Positions 1 to 8,874 of a stretch of DNA of 64,000 nt are shown one piece after another. Under the pieces are notes generated by a model. That model did no database searches, was not told the DNA's origin, and worked only from the letters and a program-made list of their open reading frames with translations. Every line of letters starts with the position of its first letter. Within the stretch, counting starts at the first letter, position 1. The stretch comes from Acrocarpospora pleiomorpha (lineage in GTDB: Bacteria; Actinomycetota; Actinomycetes; Streptosporangiales; Streptosporangiaceae). Both the position numbers and the translations under genes were made by a program. Location: contig NZ_BLAF01000061.1 in NCBI RefSeq assembly GCF_009687885.1, positions 1-64,000 of the forward strand, written 5' to 3'.

Positions 1-1
1 G

Positions 2-1069
<1,068 letters not shown>

Positions 1070-1092
1070 CCAGGTCCCACCTCCCACGATCA

Positions 1093-1120
1093 GGCGGTCC
1101 CACCTCGGGACCGCCTTTTT
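1093..1120 (+). terminator. Rho-independent terminator of groEL
   Basis: Perfect 9-bp stem GGCGGTCCC/GGGACCGCC (1093-1101 with 1107-1115) around a 5-nt loop, followed at once by five T. It sits 24 bases after the groEL stop. Nothing convincing is seen between it and the GNAT gene that ends at 1285. Confidence 0.93.
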
Positions 1121-1284
1121 GTGTGTACGCCCGGCATGGGATCTGGCACCAATTCCGTGAGGCCAACAAGCACGGGCGATCCAGTGAGTTCTGTGAGGCC
1201 TGTCGTCCCAGGTCATAGCAGCCCGGATGAGCGATCCACGGCGTCGCTCACAGAATGTGCGCCAGAGCCCTGGCATAGGCCCCC

Positions 1285-1710
1285 TCACTCCAGCGCTTTG
1301 ACCCAGCGGCCCCACTCCGGCTGTGCTCCGTAGCCCGCTGCCTTCCAGGCATGATGGGCGAGTTCGTTCTCGTGAAGCACCATGGCGTCCACGCGGAACG
1401 CGGCGAAGCCCGTAAACCGCTTCTCGGCCGTCCCGATCAGAGCTGACGCGATGCCACGCTGACGGAACGCCGGGTCCACCGCGAGCCGGTAGAGGTGCGC
1501 CCGCCAGCCATCCCACCCTGCGATCAACGTCCCCACCAGCACACCGCCAATCTCGGCGATCAGCAAGGACTCGGGGTCCCGCTCGATCAGCGCCGCTACT
1601 TTCGCCGGGTCATCATGCCGATCGGTCCCCTCAGCCGCCCGAACCCAGAATTCCAGCACTGCCGCGATGTCCTCTTCATGGCCACAACGAATCACAAGCT
1701 CATCGTCCAC
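1285..1710 (-). CDS. GNAT family N-acetyltransferase
   Basis: 141-residue single-domain GNAT protein that should transfer an acetyl group from acetyl-CoA to a small molecule or protein amine. The beta4/alpha3 CoA-binding motif is clear: LYRLAVDPAFRQRGIASALI (about residues 73-92), with RQRGIASAL matching the Q/RxxGxG/A pyrophosphate loop. The C-terminal NELAHHAWKAAGYGAQPEW is the usual GNAT tail in which the acceptor channel closes. It stands alone and reads toward groEL. The substrate cannot be predicted. The length is normal for the family. Confidence 0.9.
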   Translation of the reverse strand: MDDELVIRCGHEEDIAAVLEFWVRAAEGTDRHDDPAKVAALIERDPESLLIAEIGGVLVGTLIAGWDGWRAHLYRLAVDPAFRQRGIASALIGTAEKRFTGFAAFRVDAMVLHENELAHHAWKAAGYGAQPEWGRWVKALE

Positions 1711-1965
1711 AGCCGGACCCTAACGCGATCGCCCGACCTACTGGTCACGATGGTCAGGACTGGGACGCTCAGTGCGTGCCAAACCCCCGTTCACCTGGGA
1801 CGCGTTCGCGGTCAGGAGGTAGGGCGCCCGCATTCGGCGTGAACATGGGCCCATGGCCGACTACCTGGTGCATTCGGCCCAAGCCAGGCTGCAACGGTCA
1901 GCAGGTTCTCCCCAAGATGGGGTGCCTCGTGCCTCTGTCTGATACGTATTGGACCATTCGTCCAC

Positions 1966-2007
1966 TTGACAGTTGCGATTTTCGCGATTCAAACATAGGG
2001 TCGATTC
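1966..2007 (+). promoter_or_regulatory. Candidate promoter/operator of the XRE-ImmA/PIN cassette
   Basis: A consensus -35-like TTGACA lies at 1966-1971. Within the next bases is the short palindrome GCGATTTTCGC (1975-1985), a plausible operator for the XRE protein encoded directly downstream. A TAGGGT hexamer (1996-2001) could act as a -10 placed for near-leaderless transcription, or its AGGG could serve as ribosome binding site for the ATG at 2008. The TTGACA to TAGGGT spacing (24) is too long for one promoter, so the exact elements are unsure. The rest of 1711-1965 shows nothing recognisable. Confidence 0.4.
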
Positions 2008-3129
2008 ATGCTTGGGGAGACAGTTGAGCGTATCCAGCGGCTGATTGCGGGGAGCGGGCTCAATCAGGCCGCATTCGCGGCCAAGGCGGGGCTCGACGCG
2101 TCCAAGTTCTCCAAGTCGATGAACGGGGTTCGACGTTTCACCTCGTTGGAACTGGCGCGTATCGCCGATGTCGGCGACGTAACCGTCGACTGGTTGCTTG
2201 GCGTCGACAAGTCGGTGCCCGCGCTGGCGGCTCGGACCCGTGAATCGGCTGCGACATCGGAAGCGCAGGCGATCGCGGAGGCTGATCGACTCGCCCAGCA
2301 TTGGTCGGATCTGGCTTCCCTTGGCTACCGCCAGCCGAGCACGGTGTTGGACGCGGTTCCGCAGCGCGGGCTATCCATCGATCAAGGTCACCGGTTGGCG
2401 GAACTGGCACTCGCGCGGGCGGCGGATCGGGGCGTTGAGCCGTGGCGGGTTCGAGACCTGAGCACGGTGGTGGAAGGCGTCTTCGGGATCGATGTTCGCA
2501 TCATGCGCTTTCCTCGCGGCTACGAGGGCCTGAGCTGGGCCGACGACAATTCCCGCCTCATGGTCGTGGGCACCTCGGATATCCCCGCGCGCCAGAGATT
2601 CACTATCGCACACGAGCTCGGCCATCTACTCGCGCGCGACGACCAAGGCCTGCACCTGGACCCCGACCTCAGCGACACCGCCCACAAGAAGAAACCCTCC
2701 GAGATCAAAGCCAACGCTTTCGCCACCCGATTCCTTCTCCCGCAGGAATTGCTCGAGGAAGAAGCCGGACGCATCACCTGGTCAGACCACTCGTTCGCAT
2801 CGCTCGCCTGCGACTTGTGGGTCTCCCCGGTCAACCTCGCCTGGCGTCTCTACAACCTCGGACTGATCGATCGCCGGCAGTGTGACGCTTTCGTGCGCAT
2901 GCGTTCACTGGACGCTGCCGTCCTGACCAACCGCCTGGACTCCTACTGGGAGTGGCTCGCCACAGCCGGCCAGCCCCGACTCCCCGTTCCCCTCCTGCGC
3001 ACCTCATTTCAGGCATACCGGGACGGCAAGACCACACTTCGCCCCTTCGCCAACCTCCTGGGCACCGAGACCGCAACCATTCGCGCGGCAATGGACGGAG
3101 CTAGAGAGGAATCTCCCCTCTCCCCATGA
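2008..3129 (+). CDS. XRE-family regulator fused to ImmA/IrrE zinc metallopeptidase
   Basis: 373-residue two-domain protein. Residues 5-66 form an XRE/Cro helix-turn-helix (GLNQAAFAAKAGLDASKFSK is the HTH). Residues 140-260 form an ImmA/IrrE-type peptidase with zinc motif HELGH at 202-206 and a second signature SEIKANAFATRFLLP at 231-245, whose Glu232 is the probable third ligand. ImmA proteins cleave or sequester repressors and antitoxins in mobile elements. The stop overlaps the next gene's start as ATGA (3126-3129), so this protein and the PIN protein are translationally coupled, like an antitoxin followed by its toxin. It probably represses its own promoter. The fold is certain; the antitoxin role is inferred from context. 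Confidence 0.92.
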   Translation: MLGETVERIQRLIAGSGLNQAAFAAKAGLDASKFSKSMNGVRRFTSLELARIADVGDVTVDWLLGVDKSVPALAARTRESAATSEAQAIAEADRLAQHWSDLASLGYRQPSTVLDAVPQRGLSIDQGHRLAELALARAADRGVEPWRVRDLSTVVEGVFGIDVRIMRFPRGYEGLSWADDNSRLMVVGTSDIPARQRFTIAHELGHLLARDDQGLHLDPDLSDTAHKKKPSEIKANAFATRFLLPQELLEEEAGRITWSDHSFASLACDLWVSPVNLAWRLYNLGLIDRRQCDAFVRMRSLDAAVLTNRLDSYWEWLATAGQPRLPVPLLRTSFQAYRDGKTTLRPFANLLGTETATIRAAMDGAREESPLSP

Positions 3130-3659
3130 CCCACTATTGGTTCCCTGACAACACCGTCCTCTGCAACTTCGCGTGCGTTTCCGGATTGGATCTGCTGGAG
3201 GCGATCCTGCGCGGTCGCGGACGATGGACGGAAGCGATCGCCTACGAGGCGACGCGCTCTGCGCGCATCTATCCTGACCTGGACAACATCGCACGTGATG
3301 GCTGGCTCGGGGATCCGATCGAAATCGACGACCCAACGGCGATCAAGCACATCGATCAGATCCGCCGGGCGGCATTCGGTGGATCGCATCGCGAGCCGCT
3401 GAAACATCTTGGTGAAGCCCAGACCTGCTACGTGATATTGCACGGCCCAGAGTTCAACACATCCTTCTGGATCACCGACGACCGGGATGCGGCCGAATAC
3501 GCCCGGCGTCAGGGGATAACCACCCGAGACACGAGAGATCTGATCTCCGAGGGCATCCAGGACGGCTGCTGTACCCGAGACGAAGGCTTCGAGTTACTCC
3601 ACAAAATGAGTCACGCAGGCAGATCACTCCGACTGGCGCTGCGTCCTACAGATCTTTGA
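3126..3659 (+). CDS. PIN-domain protein, putative toxin partner of the XRE-ImmA protein
   Basis: 177 residues with the acidic layout of a PIN RNase: Asp8 in YWFPDNTVLCNF at the N-terminus, Glu41, Glu97 in HLGEAQT, and the Asp118/119/121 cluster in WITDDRDAAEYARRQGI. PIN proteins are Mg2+-dependent RNases and are the toxins of VapBC-type systems. Here the usual small AbrB/RHH antitoxin is replaced by a 373-residue XRE-ImmA protein encoded immediately upstream with a 4-base overlap. Directly after the stop lies an array of hairpin-bearing repeats. Whether it is toxic is not shown by the sequence; the family call rests on the acidic residues and length. Confidence 0.75.
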   Translation: MTHYWFPDNTVLCNFACVSGLDLLEAILRGRGRWTEAIAYEATRSARIYPDLDNIARDGWLGDPIEIDDPTAIKHIDQIRRAAFGGSHREPLKHLGEAQTCYVILHGPEFNTSFWITDDRDAAEYARRQGITTRDTRDLISEGIQDGCCTRDEGFELLHKMSHAGRSLRLALRPTDL

Positions 3660-3663
3660 CCCG

Positions 3664-3895
3664 CTCAGGCCGCCCAGGGATGCGGCGTCTTGCCCAGGGA
3701 AACCACAGATCATGCCCACGAATGACCCGCCGGAGCGCCCAGCGGGAACCCGTGCCGGGGCACGCAACCTCTGCCCGGCGACCACAGATCATGCCCACGA
3801 ACGCCCCGCCAGATTGCCGGCAGGTAGCGATGTGCCAGGGGATGCGGCACCTGCCCTGAAGATCCACAGATCATGTCCCGCCGAAACCGACGGAC
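3664..3895 (+). repeat. Three imperfect ~80-bp direct repeats with a hairpin in each unit
   Basis: The core CCACAGATCATG recurs at 3703, 3782 and 3864 (periods 79 and 82). Each core is preceded by a short stem-loop whose arms differ between units but still pair: GCCGC/GCGGC in unit 1, CGTGC/GCACG in unit 2, GTGCC/GGCAC in unit 3. Cores 1 and 2 share 20 bases (ACCACAGATCATGCCCACGA). No frame gives a convincing protein. The block lies between the PIN gene and a second repeat pair. Confidence 0.75.
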
Positions 3896-3970
3896 GATGA
3901 GTCTGGAGCGGGAGATATCCACTGATTCGATATTCCGAACCGTTCATGACTCGCTACTATGTGTGCCGGA

Positions 3971-4080
3971 CGCCCCAGGATGAGCCGCTGAGTCAAGCTC
4001 CCTGGGGCAAGCCCTTCCCGCACGTTGGGCGAGAACGTACGCCCCGGGGACGCCTCTGACTCAAGCCCCCCGGGGTAAGC
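3971..4080 (+). repeat. Pair of 69-bp-spaced repeats with conserved long-range stem
   Basis: Two copies start at 3971 and 4040. Copy 1 has CCCCAGG (3974-3980) able to pair with CCTGGGG (4011-4017). Copy 2 has CCCCGGGG (4042-4049) able to pair with CCCCGGGG (4068-4075). The A-T pair of copy 1 is replaced by G-C in copy 2, so pairing is kept. Both carry a similar strand, GAGTCAAGCTCC and GACTCAAGCCCC, before the 3' arm, and GGCAAGCC or GGTAAGCC after it. The rest of 3896-4138 shows no gene. Confidence 0.65.
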
Positions 4081-4138
4081 CTTTCTTGGGGGGTTAGGGA
4101 GGCGCGGACTCCCTGTGTGTTCTTCGTTGCTGGACGTT

Positions 4139-4175
4139 AGCCCTCCGAACCCATGTTCGGAGGGCTTTGTGTTGT
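4139..4175 (+). terminator. Strong hairpin terminator after the repeat region
   Basis: Perfect 12-bp stem AGCCCTCCGAAC/GTTCGGAGGGCT (4139-4150 with 4155-4166) and a CCAT loop. On the plus strand it is followed by the T-rich TTGTGTTGTTG, so it best terminates a plus-strand transcript reading through the repeats. It could also stop transcripts of the minus-strand HelD gene, whose stop is at 4182. Confidence 0.75.
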
Positions 4176-4181
4176 TGGGGT

Positions 4182-6212
4182 TTAGTGGGCTAGTTCGGGA
4201 GGGAGCGGGGTGGTGTGGAGGATCGTCAGGGTTGTTACGGCGCGGGTTAGGGCGACGTACAGGCGGGAGAGGCCCTGGGGTTCTGCGGTGGTGATGGTGG
4301 TGGGGTCTACCAGGATTACGTGGTCGTATTCGAGGCCTTTGGCCAGGGTGGCGGGGATGAGGAGGACTCGGTGGTCTGTGGGTGTGTCGGGGGTGAGGAT
4401 CGCGTGGGGGAGGGTGAGGGTGGTGGAGATTTCAGTGGTTAGGGAGTCGGGGGTGATGACGCCGATGGAGCCCTCGCGGGTGAGGGTTTGAGTGATGGTT
4501 TGGGTTAGGGCCGAGCCGAGGTCGTTGGTTTGGTGGATGGTTAGGGAGCCGGGGCCGGGGCGGAGGGAGCGGGGTGGGGCCAGGTCGGGGGCGATGGCGG
4601 GGAGGAGGCGGGCGGCGTAGTCGAGGACTTCGCGGGGGACGCGGAAGCCGAGGGTGAGTTCGGTGATGGCGGTTTCGGTGCCGCCGGAGCGTTGTGAGTC
4701 CTTTTCGAAGCCGAGGTGGTGCAGGACGGTCTGCCAGGAGCGGGCCGACCAGGGGGTGGTGCCCTGGGCCAGGTCGCCGAGGATGGTGGCGGAGCCGGTG
4801 CGGCAGCGGCGGCCGAGGGCGCGCAGTTGCATCGCGGACAGGTCCTGGGCCTCGTCGACCACCAGGTGGCCATGGGACGGGGTGCGGTCCATCAGGTCGG
4901 CGAGTTCGTCGAGGAGGGCGGCGTCGGCGGCGGTCCATTTGGCCGAGCGGAACGACTTGGCGGGCTTGGGCCACAGCAGGGCCTGCTGCTCCAGCGGGGT
5001 CAGGTCGGATTTGGCGGCCTGGGCGAGGAAGGCGGGGTCGCTCAGCAGGCGGTGCAGGACCTGTTCCGGCGTGAGTTTGGGCCACGTCTGGTCGATGACC
5101 TGCTTGACGGGCTTGGAGCGGGCGACGGCGTCCTGGACGCGGTCGTCGGGGGATTCGCCGCGGCGTTCCATCTGGACCAGGATCGCGTGGGCCAGCCGCT
5201 GGGCCAGGGCCGTACGCCCGGGGTTGTAGCGGGTTGTGCCGCGCAGGGCGGCCACGATCTCGCGGACTTCGTAGTCGGCGACGCGGTAGCGGTTGACGCC
5301 CCGGGTGACCAGTACGCCTTCCTCGGGCTTGGTGACGTGCAGCCAGAGGGCGCGCCTGAGCACGGGCGCCATCCGGGCGTCGGCCTTGATGGTGGCGATC
5401 GCGGGGTCCTCGGGGTGGGCGTGGTCGCCGAGGATGCCGGCCACGGTGGTCTGGTCGACCTTGACCTCGCCGAGGGCGGGCAGCACCGAGGAGATGTAGG
5501 ACAGGAAGGCGCGGTTCGGGCCCACGATCATCACGCCGGAGCGGGACAGCTTCTCGCGGTGGGTGAACAGCAGGTAGGCGGCGCGGTGCAGGCCGACGGC
5601 GGTCTTGCCGGTGCCGGGGGCGCCTTGGACGCAGACGGTCACGCCCAGGTCGGCGCGGACGATCTCGTCCTGGTCGGGCTGGATGGTGGCGACGATGTCG
5701 CGCATCGGGCCGGTGCGGGGGCGTTCGATCTCGTCGGTGAGGATCTTGGAGGTGCCGAGCGTGCCGCCGTGGGCGAGGTCCTCGTCCTCGAAGGCGGTGA
5801 GTTCCCCGGCCTGGTAGCCGAACCGGCGCCGCCGCGAGACGCCCATCGGCTCGGCGGGGCTGGCCTGGTAGAACGCCCGGGAGACGGGGGCGCGCCAGTC
5901 GATGACGAGCGCCTGGCCCGCTCCGTCGTGCACGTGTCGCCGGCCGACGTGGAGTGTTCCCGGGAGTTCGTCGGCGGGAGCCGTACCGCGATCCAGGCGG
6001 CCGAAGAAGAGCGGGGTGTCGGGGTGGTCGGCGAGGGCGGCCACCCGCTGGTCGAGCAGGCCCTGCAGGACCTGCCGGGAGACCCAGTCGCCGGCCGCGT
6101 CGGAGGAGAGCGACTGGGCGTGTACGCGCATCGCGGTGAGGGCGGCGCGGGAGATCGCGAGATGTTCCCGTTCCGCCGCGAGTATGTCGGGGGCCAGCTG
6201 GTGGGCGGGCAT
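4182..6212 (-). CDS. HelD/HelR-like RNA polymerase-recycling motor ATPase (SF1 helicase fold)
   Basis: 676 residues. N-terminal helical arm, then ALVIDWRAPVSRAFYQASP (about 101-119), a hallmark of the HelD family, Walker A GAPGTGKT at 197-204, Walker B LVVDEAQDLS near 444-453, and a UvrD-like C-terminal motor ending in GLSRLYVALTRAVTTLTILH. HelD proteins clear stalled or drug-bound RNA polymerase; the actinobacterial HelR branch is linked to rifamycin tolerance. I see no rifamycin-associated element GGGGCTTGCNGCAAGCCCC upstream of the start, so rifamycin induction is not supported. It is monocistronic, followed by the 4139-4166 hairpin. The start at 6212 precedes the conserved arm. Confidence 0.88.
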   Translation of the reverse strand: MPAHQLAPDILAAEREHLAISRAALTAMRVHAQSLSSDAAGDWVSRQVLQGLLDQRVAALADHPDTPLFFGRLDRGTAPADELPGTLHVGRRHVHDGAGQALVIDWRAPVSRAFYQASPAEPMGVSRRRRFGYQAGELTAFEDEDLAHGGTLGTSKILTDEIERPRTGPMRDIVATIQPDQDEIVRADLGVTVCVQGAPGTGKTAVGLHRAAYLLFTHREKLSRSGVMIVGPNRAFLSYISSVLPALGEVKVDQTTVAGILGDHAHPEDPAIATIKADARMAPVLRRALWLHVTKPEEGVLVTRGVNRYRVADYEVREIVAALRGTTRYNPGRTALAQRLAHAILVQMERRGESPDDRVQDAVARSKPVKQVIDQTWPKLTPEQVLHRLLSDPAFLAQAAKSDLTPLEQQALLWPKPAKSFRSAKWTAADAALLDELADLMDRTPSHGHLVVDEAQDLSAMQLRALGRRCRTGSATILGDLAQGTTPWSARSWQTVLHHLGFEKDSQRSGGTETAITELTLGFRVPREVLDYAARLLPAIAPDLAPPRSLRPGPGSLTIHQTNDLGSALTQTITQTLTREGSIGVITPDSLTTEISTTLTLPHAILTPDTPTDHRVLLIPATLAKGLEYDHVILVDPTTITTAEPQGLSRLYVALTRAVTTLTILHTTPLPPELAH

Positions 6213-6402
6213 GCCGGAGCTCCTGTCGGGTGTCGGTGGTGGTCAAGGCAGCGAAACACAAGAGCTTACTCATGCGCGAGGAAGACACCAACCGAGTTTC
6301 CGGCACGCTGACCAGGTGTTCTCCGACTAAAGCCGACCAAGCGTTCGGGGAGTTTCCCAGGAGGCGGGTGTTGTCGTTTCTTTGCCCGGGTACCTGGTAG
6401 GG

Positions 6403-6708
6403 ATGACGCGGACGTGGGTGTCGCCGGTGATACCGATGGTCGCGAGCTTGTTGCTCGCCGCCTTGTGGGGGTTGTCGGTGTTCGCGGGGTGGGGACTTGA
6501 GGCGTTCTGCTCCGACGGGGAGAGCCGCAAGGCGTGCGCGCAGCGGCTTGACATGGTTTCCACGGTTTCGGGGGTGTTCGCGGTGATCGCGGCGAGTGCC
6601 ACCGTGGGGGCCTGGGTGACCCGGCGGGCGGGGTTGCTACCGGTCGCGCTGGTGGCGTGGGTGGTGGCCGAAGGGGTGCTGTTCGTGGGCGGGATGGCCG
6701 CGCAGTAA
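6403..6708 (+). CDS. Small hypothetical membrane protein
   Basis: About 101 residues with three likely membrane segments: VSPVIPMVASLLLAALWGL near the N-terminus, VSGVFAVIAASATVGAWV in the middle, and LLPVALVAWVVAEGVLFVGG at the end. Between segments 1 and 2 there are two Cys (FCSDGESRKACAQ) that could form a disulfide outside the cell. The frame is also open from a TTG at 6382, but the ATG at 6403 directly after GGTAGGG is preferred. No family is recognised. It diverges from the HelD gene and shares the 6213-6402 intergenic region with it. Confidence 0.6.
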   Translation: MTRTWVSPVIPMVASLLLAALWGLSVFAGWGLEAFCSDGESRKACAQRLDMVSTVSGVFAVIAASATVGAWVTRRAGLLPVALVAWVVAEGVLFVGGMAAQ

Positions 6709-6910
6709 TCTCCCGAATACCCTGCGAAACCTTATTGAATCGGCATGGGAAATGCGCGAAAAAGATGCGCAAATCGTGTGATTAGGTTGGACAATAGGGG
6801 TATGCCCGGAACCGGGCTTGTCTGGTAATTCTTGGCTGAGGGGGCCAAGGCGCGAGGGGGTGATGCGGTTGACTCGGGCCGGCGGAATTTCGTGGACATA
6901 ACTATTGTTG

Positions 6911-6937
6911 CCCGGCGGGGTGCGCCCCGCCGGGTTT
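6911..6937 (-). terminator. Hairpin terminator after the XPB helicase gene
   Basis: Perfect 10-bp stem CCCGGCGGGG/CCCCGCCGGG (6911-6920 with 6925-6934) with loop TGCG, two bases past the minus-strand stop at 6939. On the plus side it is followed by TTTG, on the minus side by CAACAATAG. The remaining gap 6709-6910 contains no gene I can support. Confidence 0.8.
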
Positions 6938-6938
6938 G

Positions 6939-8579
6939 TCATGTCAGGACGTCGTCGGCGTCGATGATCTGGTACGCATAGCCCTGTTCCGCGAGGAATC
7001 GCTGCCGATGCGCGGCGAACTCCTGATCTACTGTGTCCCGGCTCACCACCGAGTAGAACCGCGCGCCGCCCCCACTGGCCTTCGGCCGCAGCACCCGCCC
7101 GAGACGCTGCGCCTCCTCCTGCCGTGACCCGAACGTCCCGGAGACCTGGATGGCCACCGCCGCCTCCGGCAGGTCGATGGAGAAGTTGGCCACCTTCGAC
7201 ACGACCAGGACCTGGATCTCCTTGTCGCGGAATGCCTGGAAGAGGCGTTCCCGCTCGCGCACCCGGGTCTCGCCCTTGATGACCGGAGCGTCCAGATGCG
7301 CGGCGAGCTCGTCGAGCTGGTCGATGTACTGTCCGATGACCAGGACCTGCTCGCCCGCGTGACGCCGCACCAGGGCCTCGGTGACGCGGGTCTTGGACGG
7401 GGTGGTCGCGCAGAAGCGATACCGCTCCTCGTTGTCGGACATCGCGTAGGCGAGGCGTTCCTCGTCGGTGAGGGTGACCCGGACCTCGACGCAGTCGGCG
7501 GGGGCGATCCAGCCCTGGTTCTCCATCTCCTTCCACGGCGCGTCATACCGTTTCGGGCCGATCAGGGAGAACACATCGCCTTCCCGGCCGTCCTCGCGTA
7601 CCAGGGTGGCGGTCAGGCCGACCCGGCGGCGGGCCTGCAGGTCGGCGGTCATCCGGAAGATCGGCGCGGGCAGCAGGTGCACCTCGTCGTAGATGATCAG
7701 CCCCCAGTCGCGGGCGTCGAAAAGCTCCAGATGCCGGTACGTCCCCTGCCGCTTGGCCGTCATGACCTGGTAGGTGGCGATGGTGATCGGGCGGATCTCC
7801 TTCTTGGTCCCCGTGTACTCGCCGATCTCGTCGGCGGTCAGCGAGGTGCGTTTGAGCAGCTCCTGCTTCCACTGGTGCACGCTCACCGTGTTGGTCACCA
7901 GGATCAGCGTGGTCGCCTGCGCCCGGGCCATGGCCGCCGCGCCGACGATGGTCTTGCCCGCGCCACACGGCAGCACGACCACGCCGGAGCCGCCGTGCCA
8001 GAACGCGTCGGCCGCCTCCCGCTGGTAGGAGCGAAGCTCCCAGCCCTCCTCGGTGAGCAGGATCGGGTGGGCCTCGCCGTCCACGTATCCGGCCAGGTCC
8101 TCGGCCGGCCAGCCCAGCTTGAGCAGGGCCTGCTTGATGTTGCCGCGCTCGCTGGGATGAACGATCACCGTGTCGTCGGAGAGGCGCTCGCCGAGCATCG
8201 GCTGGATCTTCCTGGAGCGCAGCACCTCCTCCAGGACGGCTCGGTCGGTGCTGGTGAGGACCAGGCCGTTGGCGGGGTGTTTGTCCAGCTTGAGGCGGCC
8301 GTACCGGGCCATGGTCTCGGCCACGTCCACGAGCAGCGCGTGTGGCACGGGGTAGCGGCTGAAGCTGATCAGGGCGTCGATCACCTGCTCGGCGTCGTGC
8401 CCGGCGGCGCGGGCGTTCCACAGCGCCAGCGGCGTCACGCGGTAGGTGTGCACGTGCTCGGGCGCGCGCTCCAGCTCGGCGAACGGCGCGATCGCCTTCC
8501 TGCACTCGTCGGCCCGCTCGTGATCCACTTCGAGCAGCAAGGTCTTGTCCGACTGAACGATCAACGGGCCGTCATTCAC
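6939..8579 (-). CDS. DNA repair helicase XPB (ERCC3-like, SF2)
   Basis: 546 residues, the usual length of bacterial XPB. The N-terminal damage-recognition/XPB_DRD-like region runs to about residue 170. Motor domain 1 has Walker A LPCGAGKTIVGAAAMA and DEVH box LIIYDEVHLLPAP. Domain 2 carries VANFSIDLPEAAVAIQVSG and the motif VI QRLGRVLRPK. It is a 3'-5' DNA-unwinding ATPase with a presumed role in DNA repair. The next gene upstream encodes the helicase-associated partner found beside XPB in actinobacteria (Rv0861c/Rv0862c order in Mycobacterium tuberculosis). The two are separated by 295 bases with no gene, so XPB likely has its own promoter. Confidence 0.95.
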   Translation of the reverse strand: MNDGPLIVQSDKTLLLEVDHERADECRKAIAPFAELERAPEHVHTYRVTPLALWNARAAGHDAEQVIDALISFSRYPVPHALLVDVAETMARYGRLKLDKHPANGLVLTSTDRAVLEEVLRSRKIQPMLGERLSDDTVIVHPSERGNIKQALLKLGWPAEDLAGYVDGEAHPILLTEEGWELRSYQREAADAFWHGGSGVVVLPCGAGKTIVGAAAMARAQATTLILVTNTVSVHQWKQELLKRTSLTADEIGEYTGTKKEIRPITIATYQVMTAKRQGTYRHLELFDARDWGLIIYDEVHLLPAPIFRMTADLQARRRVGLTATLVREDGREGDVFSLIGPKRYDAPWKEMENQGWIAPADCVEVRVTLTDEERLAYAMSDNEERYRFCATTPSKTRVTEALVRRHAGEQVLVIGQYIDQLDELAAHLDAPVIKGETRVRERERLFQAFRDKEIQVLVVSKVANFSIDLPEAAVAIQVSGTFGSRQEEAQRLGRVLRPKASGGGARFYSVVSRDTVDQEFAAHRQRFLAEQGYAYQIIDADDVLT

Positions 8580-8874
8580 AGGTGTCCCCCATCTCCGGCG
8601 TACCGCCTATCCAACACCTGGGCAGCCGGAATGAGTCCCACTTTGCTCACTACTGGTCGCAGGCCCAGAGCCGATGGGTCCACACATACCACGACACGTC
8701 ACGACATGTGTGGAACCCATCTCGCCGATCATGAAGGTCAGTCGCCAATCCAACCTCTGCCGGCAGACCATGGAATAGCCGTTTCCGGAGAAGTCGTCTT
8801 TCCTGACATGACGCGGAAAGTTCTCGCGGATTGGTAATGACTCTGCCTGACGAATCATCCGACGACAACGGAAT
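8580..8874. other. Intergenic region upstream of the XPB gene
   Basis: 295 bases between two minus-strand genes. No ORF with a convincing family or codon pattern. Composition is less GC-rich than the flanking genes, as expected for a promoter region for XPB, but I cannot point to a reliable -35/-10 pair. Confidence 0.5.

Noticed and set aside
1121-1333. 70-codon ORF after the groEL terminator
   Set aside because: No RBS, atypical codon use, overlaps the GNAT 3' end and has no recognisable feature.
4010-4080. GGGGCAAGCC and GGGGTAAGCC strings near the HelD gene as a rifamycin-associated element
   Set aside because: RAE needs GGGGCTTGC followed by GCAAGCCCC as one palindrome in front of the gene; these are half-matches downstream of the gene and part of a different repeat.
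4432-6306. Long ORFs on both strands opposite the HelD gene (624 and 531 codons)
   Set aside because: Arg/Pro- or Gly/Val-rich shadows of a high-GC gene; the 676-codon frame has the helicase motifs.
6709-6938. Possible SRP/tmRNA-like RNA in the gap before the XPB gene
   Set aside because: Short GC hairpins only; no conserved Alu/S-domain motif, tag ORF or CCA end could be found.
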